Assembly (NCBI GenBank): GCA_016208305.1
Contig: JACQYI010000071.1
Span: forward strand, 62,001 to 126,000
DNA: 64,000 bases
Origin: Oscillatoriophycideae cyanobacterium NC_groundwater_1537_Pr4_S-0.65um_50_18
GTDB lineage: Bacteria; Cyanobacteriota; Cyanobacteriia; Elainellales; Elainellaceae
Direction of reading: 5' to 3'
Each line of letters opens with the position of its first letter. Within the stretch, counting starts at the first letter, position 1. Shown here piece after piece: positions 7,607 through 17,277 of this stretch. Below the pieces are notes generated by a model, which saw nothing but the letters and a program-made list of their open reading frames with translations, did no database searches and was not told where the DNA came from. A program made the position numbers and the translations under genes.

Positions 7607-10606
7607 TTACTCAAGCTGCTGCTGCACCGCCTGGAGCAATGCCTCAACCTGTGCCGCCTTAGGAGAGCGCAGATGCTGCAAAATCTCAAAGGCTTCCTGA
7701 AGATAGGGCAGCGCCAGAGAGGGATTGCCTTGCTGGTTTGCTAAACCTCCTAGCCACCATAGCGTCATGGCTTTGCCCTGCACATTGCCAATTTTTTCCT
7801 CAATTTCTAGCGATTCCTGGAAGAGGGCGATCGCATCCTCCATTTGCCCTTGTTGGGCGTAAATGACTGCCATCTGGTGCAACGACGCGGCTTTGCCTTG
7901 CACATTGCCGATCGATTCATAGAGCGCTAAGGACTGTTGGTAGAGCGCGATCGCTTCATTCACTTGTCCCTGTTGGGCGTAAAGGATAGCCATACAGTGC
8001 AACGACGCGGCTTTGCCTTTCACATCGCCGATCGATTCAAGCAGCGCTAAGGACTGTTGGTAGAGTTCGATCGCTTCGTTCACTTGTCCCTGTTGGGCGT
8101 AAATGCCTGCTGAGTTATGAAGGATCGCTGCCTTTTGTTGTTGATCTTCCTCTGGGCAAGTGGCAAGCGCTTTTTGGTAATTTTCTAATGCTGAGACAAC
8201 TGCACCCAATGTTGCTTGCGATCGTGCCAAGCTGTGATGAATCCGGTAGTCAGCCGTCAATGCCACCGTCTTTTCACCCAGCGCCACGGCATCTCGAAAG
8301 CGGCTCTGGTTATACCAGCGATGCCCTAGCTCTGAACCCAGTTCGGCGGCAATTGCTTCATTTTTCGCCAGCATTGCCAGCCGATGCACTTCCAGAGCTT
8401 GAATTTCTGTCGCATTTATGCCCTGCCACCAGCACTCATACAGGGTTTGCGCTGCCGCTGCATACAGCGGCTCTGCCTCCTGCGGCAGATGCAGCGGCAA
8501 AATTCGGGGCACGCGCAGGGTTTGATCGGGGCTGACCTCCAGCAGACCCAGGGCAATGGCGCGATCGATCCACTCTTCTCCAGCCGTGACGCTGGCAAAG
8601 GCGGCAGGCGGTACGGGCAGCTCAAACACCAGCCCTCGTGACAGCACGATGCGGAGATCATCAGGGATCTGCTGCAACAGCCGCGCTTCAAGTACCTGCT
8701 GCCGTAGCTCCGTCGGGTCTGCGGCAAGCTGGTCTAAAGTGGCGGCGCGATCGGTCTGGGGTTGCGGCTGCACCCTGTCGTTTAGCGTTTCCAACAGACG
8801 CGGATTGCCGTCCGCCAGCAGTTTCGCTTGGGCTTGCCAGCTCAGGATCAGCTCGATCTCGGCGGCTGCGGTATCGGACTGGCGGGGCGGCGGCTGCAAT
8901 GCCGACAGCCGATCACACTTTTTTTGCAGATCTGCCCCTTGCAGCCCATCCAACGGCTGCCGCATCATCCCCTGCAAGGGAGCAATATCAAAATCGTAGC
9001 GGCTGGTCAGAATCAGCCGATGGCGCAGATCGGTTTCCTGAATTGCCCAAAACAGCGCGTTCAGCACTGCGGCGGCAGGCGGTTTCAGAATATAGCCCGT
9101 CCCCTCTGCCTCCAGGTTTTGCTCAAAGTCATCCAGCACCAGCAGAAATGGTTTCTCTCCCTGCTCTGCCAACTGCTGGAACACCCCTCGCAGGCGAAAA
9201 GGCAACTCCTCTTCTGGATCTTGTAATCTTTGCCGCAGCGATCGATCGTCCAGCATCTTCGTCAGTTCATTCACCAGCTTCGCCGGATCAATCCGTCCCT
9301 GCCACACCCGCCGCTGAAACTGGGGGAGGCGATCGCATAGCCTTGCCGCGACGCTGCTTTTGCCCAGCCCGCCCATGCCGTGGATGAGGACGGCGATCGT
9401 CTCTGGGTCGGTCGTCAGCGATCGCAGACAGCGCTGCAACGGTCGCCGCCGCCCCACAAAGCTTTCCCGCGTCGGCACCCTAATTTGGCGGGTGAGCGGA
9501 TCAAGAAACTCAGTCGCCATCGAAGGCTTGGGAGCAGATTTCCATCCCGGTGTGCTGGCGGGCTTCACTAAGGCTCCCGGCAGCGTTTTCGCCGCATACA
9601 GCCGCAGTAGATGCCAGTCTCGCGCCTCTTGCTTTATCAACGCCTGATAGGTCAACGCTACCGCATCCGCTAGCGACTTGCCTCGCGCCAAAGCCTCATA
9701 CAGCGCTGCCGCTGCGGCAGTGGCATCGGTATCCAAAACATTTTGCCCCCAGCCCAGCACCGCAGTTGCCCCATGCTGCAACAGCGCCTCCGCCATTGAG
9801 GGCACTGCCCCCTGCTCTGCCGCTTGCCCCGTCCGACAGCCCGACAAAAACACCAGCGGCGGCAAGGGCGGCTGTAGGGTGCTGGCGATCTCCCTGGCGC
9901 TGGCATAGTACGCCTCTCCGGTGGCAGTTTCGGTAATAAAGCGCGGCTGTCCCTCCCGAAAGGTGGCGTGCCCCGTCAGATGCACCCCATCAAAGAAGCC
10001 CTGCCCTTGGCGATCGACCAGATAACCCAACTCCTCCAGACAGCCGCTCTCTTCTACCGTCAACCCAATGCCCGTCCGGGCGGCAGCTCGTAAAATCTGC
10101 GCCTCCTCCTGCTCATAGTCCAGCACCGGAGTCACCGATTCCGGCGAGGTTGCCATAAACAGCAGATTCAACGCCCGGTTTTGCGGCTGCGATTCGATCG
10201 TCAGCTCTGTCACCTGATCTGACGCAGCCCAGCGCAACGGCACCACCGCAGGCAGTCGCTGCACCAAAAACTGCGCCCCATCATGCAGCACCTCCCATGG
10301 CAAATGCGCCAGCCTTCCGGCAACCGCGATCGCCAGCACCACCCCTTCCCCCGAAAGCTCCTTCAGCTTTTGCACCAGCCAGCGATCGCTACCATCCAGC
10401 CACCGAAAAAGCTGCCGTCCGGTCGTCGCCAGATCCGCCTGAAGTCGCGCCGAAACGTAATACCCCTCTTCCGCTTGCCGAATCAGGGTGGCAATATCCC
10501 CCAACGCCAGCGATCGGCTGTCATACGCATTCGGGTTATCCCCAAACGATCGCAGCTCCACCGCATCCCCGCTGATTTCCTTCAGGTCAAAATGCAGAAT
10601 TCGCAT
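7607..10606 (-). CDS. CHAT protease - STAND NTPase - TPR conflict protein
   Basis: A 999-residue multidomain protein. Residues about 1-340 form a CHAT (caspase-like) domain with the catalytic pair visible as HLTGHATF (His213) and VFLSGCRTGQ (Cys257). Residues about 385-650 form a STAND/NB-ARC-like NTPase: P-loop HGMGGLGKSS (409-418) and Walker B FLLVLDDFEQN (487-497). The C-terminal 200 residues are tetratricopeptide repeats, three of which are nearly identical. This is the effector-switch-sensor architecture of NTPase-centred conflict systems: ligand binding by the repeats would release the switch and activate the protease, killing or arresting the cell. The gene lies 31 bases downstream of a small EACC1-like gene, likely one transcript. 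Trigger and protease substrate are unknown. Confidence 0.88.
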   Translation of the reverse strand: MRILHFDLKEISGDAVELRSFGDNPNAYDSRSLALGDIATLIRQAEEGYYVSARLQADLATTGRQLFRWLDGSDRWLVQKLKELSGEGVVLAIAVAGRLAHLPWEVLHDGAQFLVQRLPAVVPLRWAASDQVTELTIESQPQNRALNLLFMATSPESVTPVLDYEQEEAQILRAAARTGIGLTVEESGCLEELGYLVDRQGQGFFDGVHLTGHATFREGQPRFITETATGEAYYASAREIASTLQPPLPPLVFLSGCRTGQAAEQGAVPSMAEALLQHGATAVLGWGQNVLDTDATAAAAALYEALARGKSLADAVALTYQALIKQEARDWHLLRLYAAKTLPGALVKPASTPGWKSAPKPSMATEFLDPLTRQIRVPTRESFVGRRRPLQRCLRSLTTDPETIAVLIHGMGGLGKSSVAARLCDRLPQFQRRVWQGRIDPAKLVNELTKMLDDRSLRQRLQDPEEELPFRLRGVFQQLAEQGEKPFLLVLDDFEQNLEAEGTGYILKPPAAAVLNALFWAIQETDLRHRLILTSRYDFDIAPLQGMMRQPLDGLQGADLQKKCDRLSALQPPPRQSDTAAAEIELILSWQAQAKLLADGNPRLLETLNDRVQPQPQTDRAATLDQLAADPTELRQQVLEARLLQQIPDDLRIVLSRGLVFELPVPPAAFASVTAGEEWIDRAIALGLLEVSPDQTLRVPRILPLHLPQEAEPLYAAAAQTLYECWWQGINATEIQALEVHRLAMLAKNEAIAAELGSELGHRWYNQSRFRDAVALGEKTVALTADYRIHHSLARSQATLGAVVSALENYQKALATCPEEDQQQKAAILHNSAGIYAQQGQVNEAIELYQQSLALLESIGDVKGKAASLHCMAILYAQQGQVNEAIALYQQSLALYESIGNVQGKAASLHQMAVIYAQQGQMEDAIALFQESLEIEEKIGNVQGKAMTLWWLGGLANQQGNPSLALPYLQEAFEILQHLRSPKAAQVEALLQAVQQQLE

Positions 10607-10637
10607 TCAGGTTCGCCCCGGCATCCAGAATTTGAGA

Positions 10638-10961
10638 TTAAGCGTCCAAAATCTTTTGAATTTGCTCAATTGTGGCATTTTCCAACAGCAACCGCTGCCC
10701 GTTGCGTCCCACAATCAAGACTTTCTCAATCTTCTTCCCCGACTGACTGCGGCGATACTCTTGATACCACTTGCGAATCTGCTCCGCGATCGCCATCGTG
10801 CCGCCCACAATGCCGACGATCGTGGCAATCACCGCTAGCGTTCCCTCCCGCTGCGCCTCCTCTTCAGTTTCCCAACTGCCCTCAACCCCCGGAATCGCCA
10901 GCAGTTCCTCCGTGGCAGCGATCGCATCGATCCCCTGCACTTCCAACAAAATTTCAGCCAT
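10638..10961 (-). CDS. EACC1-like small protein (effector-associated constant component)
   Basis: A 107-residue protein. An acidic N-terminal part (residues 1-40, including IDAIAATEELLAIPGVEGSW) is followed by GTLAVIATIVGIVGGTMAIA, a hydrophobic Gly/Ala/Ile helix, then a basic segment KWYQEYRRSQSGKK and a beta-hairpin-like end (KVLIVGRNGQRLLLENATIE). This order matches the EACC1 proteins that precede CHAT- or trypsin-effector NTPases in bacteria. It sits immediately upstream of a CHAT-STAND-TPR gene in the same direction, which supports the call. EACC1 is thought to be a constant partner that couples effector and switch; its biochemistry is not established. The assignment is from pattern and context. 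Confidence 0.7.
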   Translation of the reverse strand: MAEILLEVQGIDAIAATEELLAIPGVEGSWETEEEAQREGTLAVIATIVGIVGGTMAIAEQIRKWYQEYRRSQSGKKIEKVLIVGRNGQRLLLENATIEQIQKILDA

Positions 10962-11628
10962 AGCTTTCTCACTGCAATAGTGATCTCACTCTAAAGGCAA
11001 ACCCACCCTCAGCAAATGCGCCAAGTCACAGTTGCATACAGCCACTCCATTTCTTCCATCGGGTTGACTTTGCGCCCGTATGTACAAGGTAGGGTTACCG
11101 TAAAGGCGAACGTTGCCCGATCGATCGTTGTAAATCAATCTCAAATCAGTTCCCGTCTTTGTATCCTTTCGAGACACACTCAATATGCTCTTTTGTCTAC
11201 TTAGACTTCTCATCATTGATCATTTCTGGGTTTCAGATTAGTTAATACCTTCGACAGACTGACTTGCTAACCGCTCACGCCTCATCAATCGACCAACCGA
11301 ATTCAGCAGCCACCCACAGCAGGAACGGTATTAACAAACAAGCCATCGACTATCAGTTGCTCAGCAAGGCGATCGCTCTTATCAACCGCTCATCTAACTC
11401 ACAACCTCAGCTTTAGTCTGCTAAATCAGCCTTTCTGCCTATGCAAAAGCCTCAGTATCTTCCTATAGTATGTAATAGTTGATACTGAGTTAGTAAAATT
11501 TTATTTCTTAAGATATATAGACTCCTTAGATCATTTGTGCATAAGCACTCTACTCGCTAAATCCTCTAGCTTACAAGTGAGGAGGAATAAGGGTTTCATC
11601 GTTTCTATTGACTAGGTGCTTAACTGCA
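10962..11628. other. Intergenic region with one doubtful small reading frame
   Basis: About 670 bases between the divergent EACC1-like and EAL genes. A 76-codon frame on the minus strand (10986-11216) ends 24 bases before the EACC1-like gene, but it has no clear ribosome-binding site, no recognised domain, and competes with a 62-codon frame on the other strand. I do not call it a gene. The part from about 11440 to 11540 is A/T-rich and is the likely promoter area of the EAL gene. A GGAGGAAT run at 11581 lies too far from either candidate start to be decisive. Confidence 0.4.
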
Positions 11629-13209
11629 ATGCGGCGATTGCCCTCCTTTTACTGGCTGCTTCTGGTTGTACTGCTTGCCAGCTTTGTTCCAGTTGTCGTG
11701 CTGTTAGCAGTCTCTTACTATCAAGCTATTCAGAGCAGCCAAGAACAACTAGCAGCAGAGATTGATCAGTCGGTGCGCCGCACGAACGACCTGTTGACCA
11801 CTGCCGATACCCTTTTAACTCGGATTGCTGCCGATACGGGTGGACAGAGCAGCCCAGAGGCTTTTAATCTAATTCGTCGGTATGCCTACAACGATCCACG
11901 TTTTCGTGAAGTCGGCATTATCGATGAGCGAGGCTTTTTAGTTCTTTCGAGTCTGGGTGTTGTGAACCCACCTATCCTCGTTCCCGCAGCACTTCGTGCC
12001 AATCCTAGCCGTCGAGTCACTCAGGTTCTGGGGCCTGTCAAAACAGTGCTGATGAAAGAAAACTCTTTGATCCTGAGTTTGCCGACACACGGAGAAGGAG
12101 AGGTGAACTTGCTAGTTGATCCAGCAGTTCTAACGCATTTTCTCGATGATAGTGAATTAGGGCCTAATGGTTTTATTGCCTTTGTCGGACAAGATAGTCA
12201 CTTAATGGGAGGGGTTGGGCTGTTGCCAGATGAGCGACTCGATATAACGTCTGCTCAAACGTCGATCGATCGATCTAAAATTCAGGTCGTGCGATCGACC
12301 CGTAAGCACGATATAACGATCGTTGGACAAATTCCGCTCCGTTGGGTGTTGCGATACTGGTGGCATGATCTCACGATCGGGATTTTATTTTCGCTGTTGT
12401 GCAGTGGATTCCTCATGGCACTCTTAATTCGATCTGCTCGTCGCACCTACGGCATTGGGCATGACATTCGGATAGGTTTAACTCACCATGAATTTGTAGT
12501 TTACTATCAGCCCATCATAGATTTGAAAACCCAGCGTTGCGTCGGTGCAGAGGCACTGGTGCGGTGGCAGCACCCTAATCTGGGTCTGATTGCTCCGGAT
12601 GCTTTCATCCCTATCACTGAACAAACAGGGCTAATTCAGGAATTGAGTGAATGGGTGATTCAGCAAGTCATTCAAGACCAAGCTGAGTTGCAGGAGGATG
12701 CGGTTCGATACATCTCGATTAACTTGTCACCGACCTTGCTGGGTTCTGAAGATCTGCTAGATTACGTGACTCAAACTTTGGCAATACATTCGCTTCCGGC
12801 TCAACGAATTTTGTTTGAAGTGACAGAAACCAGATTGGTTGAACCTGTCTATGCTAATCGTCTGAGCAGCTTTCGCCAGCTGGGGATACGTTTGGCGCTC
12901 GATGATTTTGGCACGGGTTACTCCAGCCTGAGATATTTAGACAAATTTGAGTTTGATTATCTCAAGATCGATCGATGCTTCATTCAGCGCATTCAAACCG
13001 CCGAGGGCAGTCCCATCATGGATACATTGATCGAGTTGGGGCATACATTAGGCTTAGAAGTGATTGCTGAAGGCGTTGAAACCGTAGAACAATGCGACTA
13101 TCTACAACAGGCTGGCGTCAGGTATGTTCAAGGATGGCTCTTTGCGAAAGCGATGCCGTTGGCTGATTTCAGTCAGTTCTTGCAACAGCAACAGTCGTTA
13201 CCCTTATAA
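11629..13209 (+). CDS. Membrane-bound EAL c-di-GMP phosphodiesterase with a CSS-type sensor domain
   Basis: About 526 residues. A first membrane helix (WLLLVVLLASFVPVVVLLAV), a periplasmic domain of roughly 200 residues, a second helix (IGILFSLLCSGFLMALLI), then a full EAL domain. Catalytic motifs are intact: GAEALVRW, NLSPTLL, DDFGTGYSSL, DYLKID and EGVET, so hydrolysis of cyclic di-GMP is expected. No GGDEF domain is present. The layout matches E. coli PdeC-type proteins, but the periplasmic CSS segment reads LVLSSLG, with no cysteine anywhere in the domain. I prefer the ATG at 11629; a TTG at 11608 would add seven residues. No neighbour clarifies the signal. Confidence 0.82.
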   Translation: MRRLPSFYWLLLVVLLASFVPVVVLLAVSYYQAIQSSQEQLAAEIDQSVRRTNDLLTTADTLLTRIAADTGGQSSPEAFNLIRRYAYNDPRFREVGIIDERGFLVLSSLGVVNPPILVPAALRANPSRRVTQVLGPVKTVLMKENSLILSLPTHGEGEVNLLVDPAVLTHFLDDSELGPNGFIAFVGQDSHLMGGVGLLPDERLDITSAQTSIDRSKIQVVRSTRKHDITIVGQIPLRWVLRYWWHDLTIGILFSLLCSGFLMALLIRSARRTYGIGHDIRIGLTHHEFVVYYQPIIDLKTQRCVGAEALVRWQHPNLGLIAPDAFIPITEQTGLIQELSEWVIQQVIQDQAELQEDAVRYISINLSPTLLGSEDLLDYVTQTLAIHSLPAQRILFEVTETRLVEPVYANRLSSFRQLGIRLALDDFGTGYSSLRYLDKFEFDYLKIDRCFIQRIQTAEGSPIMDTLIELGHTLGLEVIAEGVETVEQCDYLQQAGVRYVQGWLFAKAMPLADFSQFLQQQQSLPL

Positions 13210-13319
13210 CAGGCTCAGAGGGCTGAAACACCTTTTTCCCTCTTCGTGAGTAAGCAACTCTTGCACTGTACGGATGTCATAGCTGCCCCCAAGGTAGGGC
13301 GATCGTCAGCTAGGCAGGC

Positions 13320-13358
13320 ATTAAAAAATCAGGAGGCTACGCCTCCTGATTTTTTAAT
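13320..13358. terminator. 18-bp-arm hairpin between convergent EAL and leuA genes
   Basis: Perfect inverted repeat ATTAAAAAATCAGGAGGC, loop TAC, mirrored arm. A-runs on the left and T-runs on the right make it a plausible bidirectional intrinsic terminator for both converging genes. A 15-bp tandem repeat (AATCTATTGTAGGTA type) starts at its right edge and runs into the leuA stop codon. Confidence 0.85.
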
Positions 13359-13388
13359 CTATTGTAGGTAAATCTATTGCAGGTCAAT

Positions 13389-15020
13389 CTATCCCACAGG
13401 CTGAGCCGCATCATGCTGCGGGTGTAGCGCCTTACCCGCTTGCAGACTGGCATAGAGGCGGTTCAGGGCATTGGTGTAAGCCAGTGCCGAAGCCACAATA
13501 ATATCGGTATTAGCCGCATGACCTGAGAAAATCACATCCTCATGCTTCAGGCGAATGGTGACCTCTCCCAGCGCATCAATGCCCTGGGTCACCGACTGTA
13601 CCGAAAACTCAATCAGCTGATTCGGAATATCAATCACGCGATTGATCGCCCGGTAGACCGCATCCACAGGGCCTGTGCCGATCGCCGCATCGGTCAGTTC
13701 CTCTCCTTCAGGTGTGCGTAGGGTGACGGTGGCCGTGGGTCGGGCATGATCGCCACAGGAGACTTGAATATGCTCTAACCGGAACAGTTCAGGAGCCTGC
13801 TGCGTTTCGTCATTGACGATCGCCTCTAGATCCCAGTCGGTAATTTCTTTCTTTTTATCCGCCATGTCTTTAAACCGCAGGAAGGCGCGATTTAGCTCCT
13901 GATCGGCCAGATCAAAACCCAGCTCCTTTAGGCGCACTCGGAAGGCATTGCGTCCCGACAGCTTGCCCAAAACAATCTGGTTGTCGTTCAGCCCGATCGA
14001 CTGAGCATCCATAATTTCGTAGGTCAGCTTGTGCTTCAGCACGCCGTCTTGGTGAATTCCCGACTCATGGGAAAAGGCGTTGGCACCGACGATCGCCTTA
14101 TTCGGCTGCACCAGCATCCCCGTCAGGTTCGACACCAAGCGCGAAGTTTTGTAGATTTGGCGCGTGTCAATCTGGGTTAGCGGCGCTTCCGAATCCACCG
14201 GACGACCCAAAAACGGATTAAAATACTGCCGCCGCACATGCAGCGCCATCACCAGCTCTTCCAGTGCCGCATTGCCTGCCCGTTCGCCAATGCCGTTGAT
14301 CGTGCATTCTAGCTGCCTTGCGCCATTCTTCACGGCTTCCAAAAAGTTCGCGACAGCCAGACCCAAATCGTTATGCCCATGTACCGAAATAATCGCCTGA
14401 TCGATATTCGGCACGTTCTCTTTAATGCCCTTAATGATTGCCCCAAATTCGGCAGGCGTGGTATAGCCTACGGTATCGGGAATGTTAACCGTCGTTGCTC
14501 CAGCCGCGATCGCCGCTTCCAACACCTGATAGAGAAATTCTGGATCAGAGCGTCCGGCATCTTCAGGCGAAAATTCCACATCCTGAACGAAGCTCTTGGC
14601 ATAGGCGACCATCTCTGGCGCAATTTCCAAGACTTCTCGGCGCGTTTTTTTCAGCTTATATTCCAGGTGAATATCTGAGGTGGCAATAAAGGTGTGAATT
14701 CGGGGCTTAGCGGCAGCAGACACAGCCCTAGCAGCCGTTTCGATATCCGAGCGCGTCGCACGAGCCAAACCGCAAATGGTTGGGCCATCTTCGGTGCCCA
14801 CCTGCTGGGCAATTTTGCTGACCGCCTCAAAGTCGCCAGGGCTAGCAAAGGGGAACCCAGCCTCAATGATGTCTACCCCCAAGCGCGCCAGTTGACGGGC
14901 GATCGTCAGTTTCTCGTCCACGTTGAGGGTGGCTCCGGGTGACTGCTCGCCATCCCGCAGGGTTGTGTCGAAAATGATAATCCGGTCAGTCTGCGATCCA
15001 GGTTGGGGTTGAACGCTCAT
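13389..15020 (-). CDS. leuA: 2-isopropylmalate synthase
   Basis: 543 residues. It condenses acetyl-CoA with 2-oxoisovalerate, the first committed step of leucine synthesis. The N-terminal TIM-barrel begins with [13 protein letters not shown]; metal-site histidines appear in SVHGHNDLG; further hallmarks are [14 protein letters not shown] and HESGIHQDG. The C-terminal 130 residues form the LeuA dimer allosteric domain, where leucine feedback normally acts. Length fits the bacterial long form. Start ATG at 15020. A terminator-like palindrome lies just downstream. No leader peptide or attenuator was recognised in the 350 bases upstream. Confidence 0.95.
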   Translation of the reverse strand: MSVQPQPGSQTDRIIIFDTTLRDGEQSPGATLNVDEKLTIARQLARLGVDIIEAGFPFASPGDFEAVSKIAQQVGTEDGPTICGLARATRSDIETAARAVSAAAKPRIHTFIATSDIHLEYKLKKTRREVLEIAPEMVAYAKSFVQDVEFSPEDAGRSDPEFLYQVLEAAIAAGATTVNIPDTVGYTTPAEFGAIIKGIKENVPNIDQAIISVHGHNDLGLAVANFLEAVKNGARQLECTINGIGERAGNAALEELVMALHVRRQYFNPFLGRPVDSEAPLTQIDTRQIYKTSRLVSNLTGMLVQPNKAIVGANAFSHESGIHQDGVLKHKLTYEIMDAQSIGLNDNQIVLGKLSGRNAFRVRLKELGFDLADQELNRAFLRFKDMADKKKEITDWDLEAIVNDETQQAPELFRLEHIQVSCGDHARPTATVTLRTPEGEELTDAAIGTGPVDAVYRAINRVIDIPNQLIEFSVQSVTQGIDALGEVTIRLKHEDVIFSGHAANTDIIVASALAYTNALNRLYASLQAGKALHPQHDAAQPVG

Positions 15021-15371
15021 AAGTTGAAGGCAAAATAAGGGAAGCGAAAAACTGTAGCAATAATAGCTATTTTAGAGGCTGGCTTGGCGATCGGTGGCGA
15101 TCGAGGGTGAATTATCAGCTTTCCGTGACAGGGCAGGCAAAAGCGACGTTTCTTGTCAAAAATCTCAACATTTCTCTGGGCTGATTTTTGGTTGGGAAGC
15201 AGCGTTGGAAAAGAGCGCTGCATACCTCTCTTCAACAAAAATTGAACCTCCGATTCAACCAAGTCAATGCCCCATGCCAAAATTCATTCTCTAGAAAGTA
15301 GCGAGAAAGCCCCGTTGTCTGGATAAGATGGCTGCATATCTGCCGCGTTTAGATTTGGTAGGGCTAGTCTT
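15021..15371. other. Divergent promoter region, leuA and ATP-grasp gene
   Basis: 350 bases between two divergently read genes. An 87-codon minus-strand frame (15017-15280) overlaps the leuA start and has no recognised content, so it is treated as chance. No riboswitch or strong hairpin was seen. Confidence 0.5.
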
Positions 15372-16994
15372 ATGCAGGGTTCACTTTCTTCAAAATCTCA
15401 AGACGCCGCTCAGGCAGAGACTGCCCATTCTGAACAGTTTCGCCTGTTGCAAAAGCAGTTACGCGATCGCTGGCAAGCCGATGGCGAAGATGATTCCGAT
15501 ATCTTGATTGTGCCGTCGCTCAGCTTAGACCAGGGCGAACTGCGCAAAGTCAAAGGGGTACACCACTATGAAGAACGCCTGCTGTTTTCTCTCATCCGGC
15601 TCCAGAATCCGCGTGCCAGACTGATCTACATCACCTCGCAGCCTATTCACCCCAGCGTCATCGACTACTATCTCCAGCTTTTACCTGGCGTTCCCTTTTC
15701 CCATGCCCGCGATCGCCTACTGCTGTTTTGCGCCTACGATGCCTCGTTGAAGCCCTTAAGCCAAAAGATTTTGGAGCGACCTCGGCTGATGGCGCGCTTG
15801 CGAAATGCCATGCGGAGCGATCGGGCTTACATGACCTGCTACAACGCCACGCCGCTAGAGCGGGCGCTGTCCGTTCAGCTCAATATTCCGCTCTTGGCCG
15901 TCGATCCCGATTTGCTCTATTGGGGAACCAAGAGTGGCAGTCGTGAAATCTTTCAAACCTCAAAAGTGCCTTGCCCCGATGGCAGTGATCTAGTGTGGAA
16001 TGCCGCAGATCTGGCGGTGGCGGCAGCAGAGCTGTGGGAGAGAAATCCTCACCTCAAACGGATCGTCGTCAAGCTCAACGAAGGCTTTTCGGGAGGCGGT
16101 AATGCCATTCTCAACCTTAAGCCGCTCCAGGCCGTCGCGCCCGGTCTGGCCTCTTCCTCAGAACGGGTGGCAGCCATTACCGATCGCTTTGCCTTTCTCA
16201 GTTTCCAAACCGACACCGAAACCTGGGACAACTTTGGCAGCCGCATTCCTGAGCTAGGGGCGATCGTTGAGGCTTTTATCGAAGGCGAAGAAAAGCGATC
16301 GCCCAGCGTTCAGGGCAAAATTACGCCAGCAGGCGAAGTTGAGATTCTTTCTACCCATGACCAGATTTTGGGAGGCCCCGATGGACAGGTCTTTTTGGGC
16401 TGTCATTTTCCAGCCGACGAAGCCTATCGCGTGCGGCTCCATCGGTTTGGGATGCAGGTGGGTGAGGCATTAGCGGCCAAAGGCGCACTCGAACGCTTTA
16501 GCCTCGACTTTATTGCTGTGCGTCAGCCTGCACCCACAGCCGATGCTCCTGAAGAATGGGATATTCAGGCGATCGAGATTAATTTGCGCAAGGGCGGCAC
16601 TACCCATCCCTTCATGACGCTAAAACTGCTCACGCATGGGCGCTATGATTTTGCCACCGGAACTTTCTACAACCAGGAAGGCAAGCCCAAATACTACGTC
16701 GCCACGGACAACCTGCAAAAAGATGCCTATAAGGGACTTAGCCCCCGTGACTTGATGGATATCATTGCTCAACATAATCTGCACTTCAATAGCAATACTG
16801 AAACAGGCACCGTCTTTCATCTGATTGGCTGCCTTTCAGAGTTCGGCAAACTGGGGCTAACCAGCATTGGCAATTCGCCCCAAGAAGCCGAGATTATTTA
16901 CCAAAAGGTGATTCAAGCGCTAGATCAAGAAACTCGCAATGGGCAGGCAACCCCCCTCACGCCCACTTTTCCCAGCACCTGGAATGGGCATTAA
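15372..16994 (+). CDS. ATP-grasp ligase, PGM1-related peptide/carboxylate-amine ligase family
   Basis: 540 residues. The N-terminal 150 residues include VPSLSLDQGELRKVKGVHHY and ARLIYITSQPIHPSVIDYY, typical of the pre-ATP-grasp domain. The ATP-grasp fold follows, with RIVVKLNEGFSGGGNA (adenine-side Lys and Gly-rich loop, residues about 233-248), FIEGEEKRSPSVQ and the Mg-binding end IQAIEINLRKGGTTHP. The family includes PGM1 of pheganomycin synthesis, which joins amino-acid-like units, but cyanobacterial members are uncharacterised. It stands alone, divergent from leuA; no precursor peptide gene was found beside it. The substrate is unknown. Confidence 0.75.
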   Translation: MQGSLSSKSQDAAQAETAHSEQFRLLQKQLRDRWQADGEDDSDILIVPSLSLDQGELRKVKGVHHYEERLLFSLIRLQNPRARLIYITSQPIHPSVIDYYLQLLPGVPFSHARDRLLLFCAYDASLKPLSQKILERPRLMARLRNAMRSDRAYMTCYNATPLERALSVQLNIPLLAVDPDLLYWGTKSGSREIFQTSKVPCPDGSDLVWNAADLAVAAAELWERNPHLKRIVVKLNEGFSGGGNAILNLKPLQAVAPGLASSSERVAAITDRFAFLSFQTDTETWDNFGSRIPELGAIVEAFIEGEEKRSPSVQGKITPAGEVEILSTHDQILGGPDGQVFLGCHFPADEAYRVRLHRFGMQVGEALAAKGALERFSLDFIAVRQPAPTADAPEEWDIQAIEINLRKGGTTHPFMTLKLLTHGRYDFATGTFYNQEGKPKYYVATDNLQKDAYKGLSPRDLMDIIAQHNLHFNSNTETGTVFHLIGCLSEFGKLGLTSIGNSPQEAEIIYQKVIQALDQETRNGQATPLTPTFPSTWNGH

Positions 16995-17069
16995 GTCGAT
17001 ATTCGATCGCGGCCTGTGCCACGCGGCGCCGTGTAACGATTCACTTCTTGAAAAAGCGTTTATGTAAGC

Positions 17070-17093
17070 AGTCTCAGCCGATTGGCTGAGACT
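17070..17093 (+). terminator. Hairpin after ATP-grasp gene
   Basis: Ten-bp stem AGTCTCAGCC with loop GATT and its mirror, 75 bases beyond the ATP-grasp stop. No long T-run follows, so termination is likely but not certain. Confidence 0.6.
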
Positions 17094-17277
17094 ATTCAGT
17101 AAAATACTGAGCAGTAAATGCAACTTTTAGCACATAGCGCAGCGTGTGCGATCGGCAAAGCCTGGGTACTTTAGATCATAGGTCGGCATTGCTCTTGCAA
17201 GGTTGGATTTATTTTGAACAGGTGAATCGCGCCTTTCCTCATAAGTTCAGCCTCAGATTGAGCAGCACCGATGCCTA

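Noticed and set aside
10986-11216. 76-codon minus-strand frame upstream of the EACC1-like gene
   Set aside because: No ribosome-binding site, no recognised domain, and an overlapping frame of similar length on the other strand. Kept only as a remark in the intergenic entry.
15017-15280. 87-codon minus-strand frame upstream of leuA
   Set aside because: Overlaps the leuA start by four bases but has no recognised content and no leucine-rich leader character.
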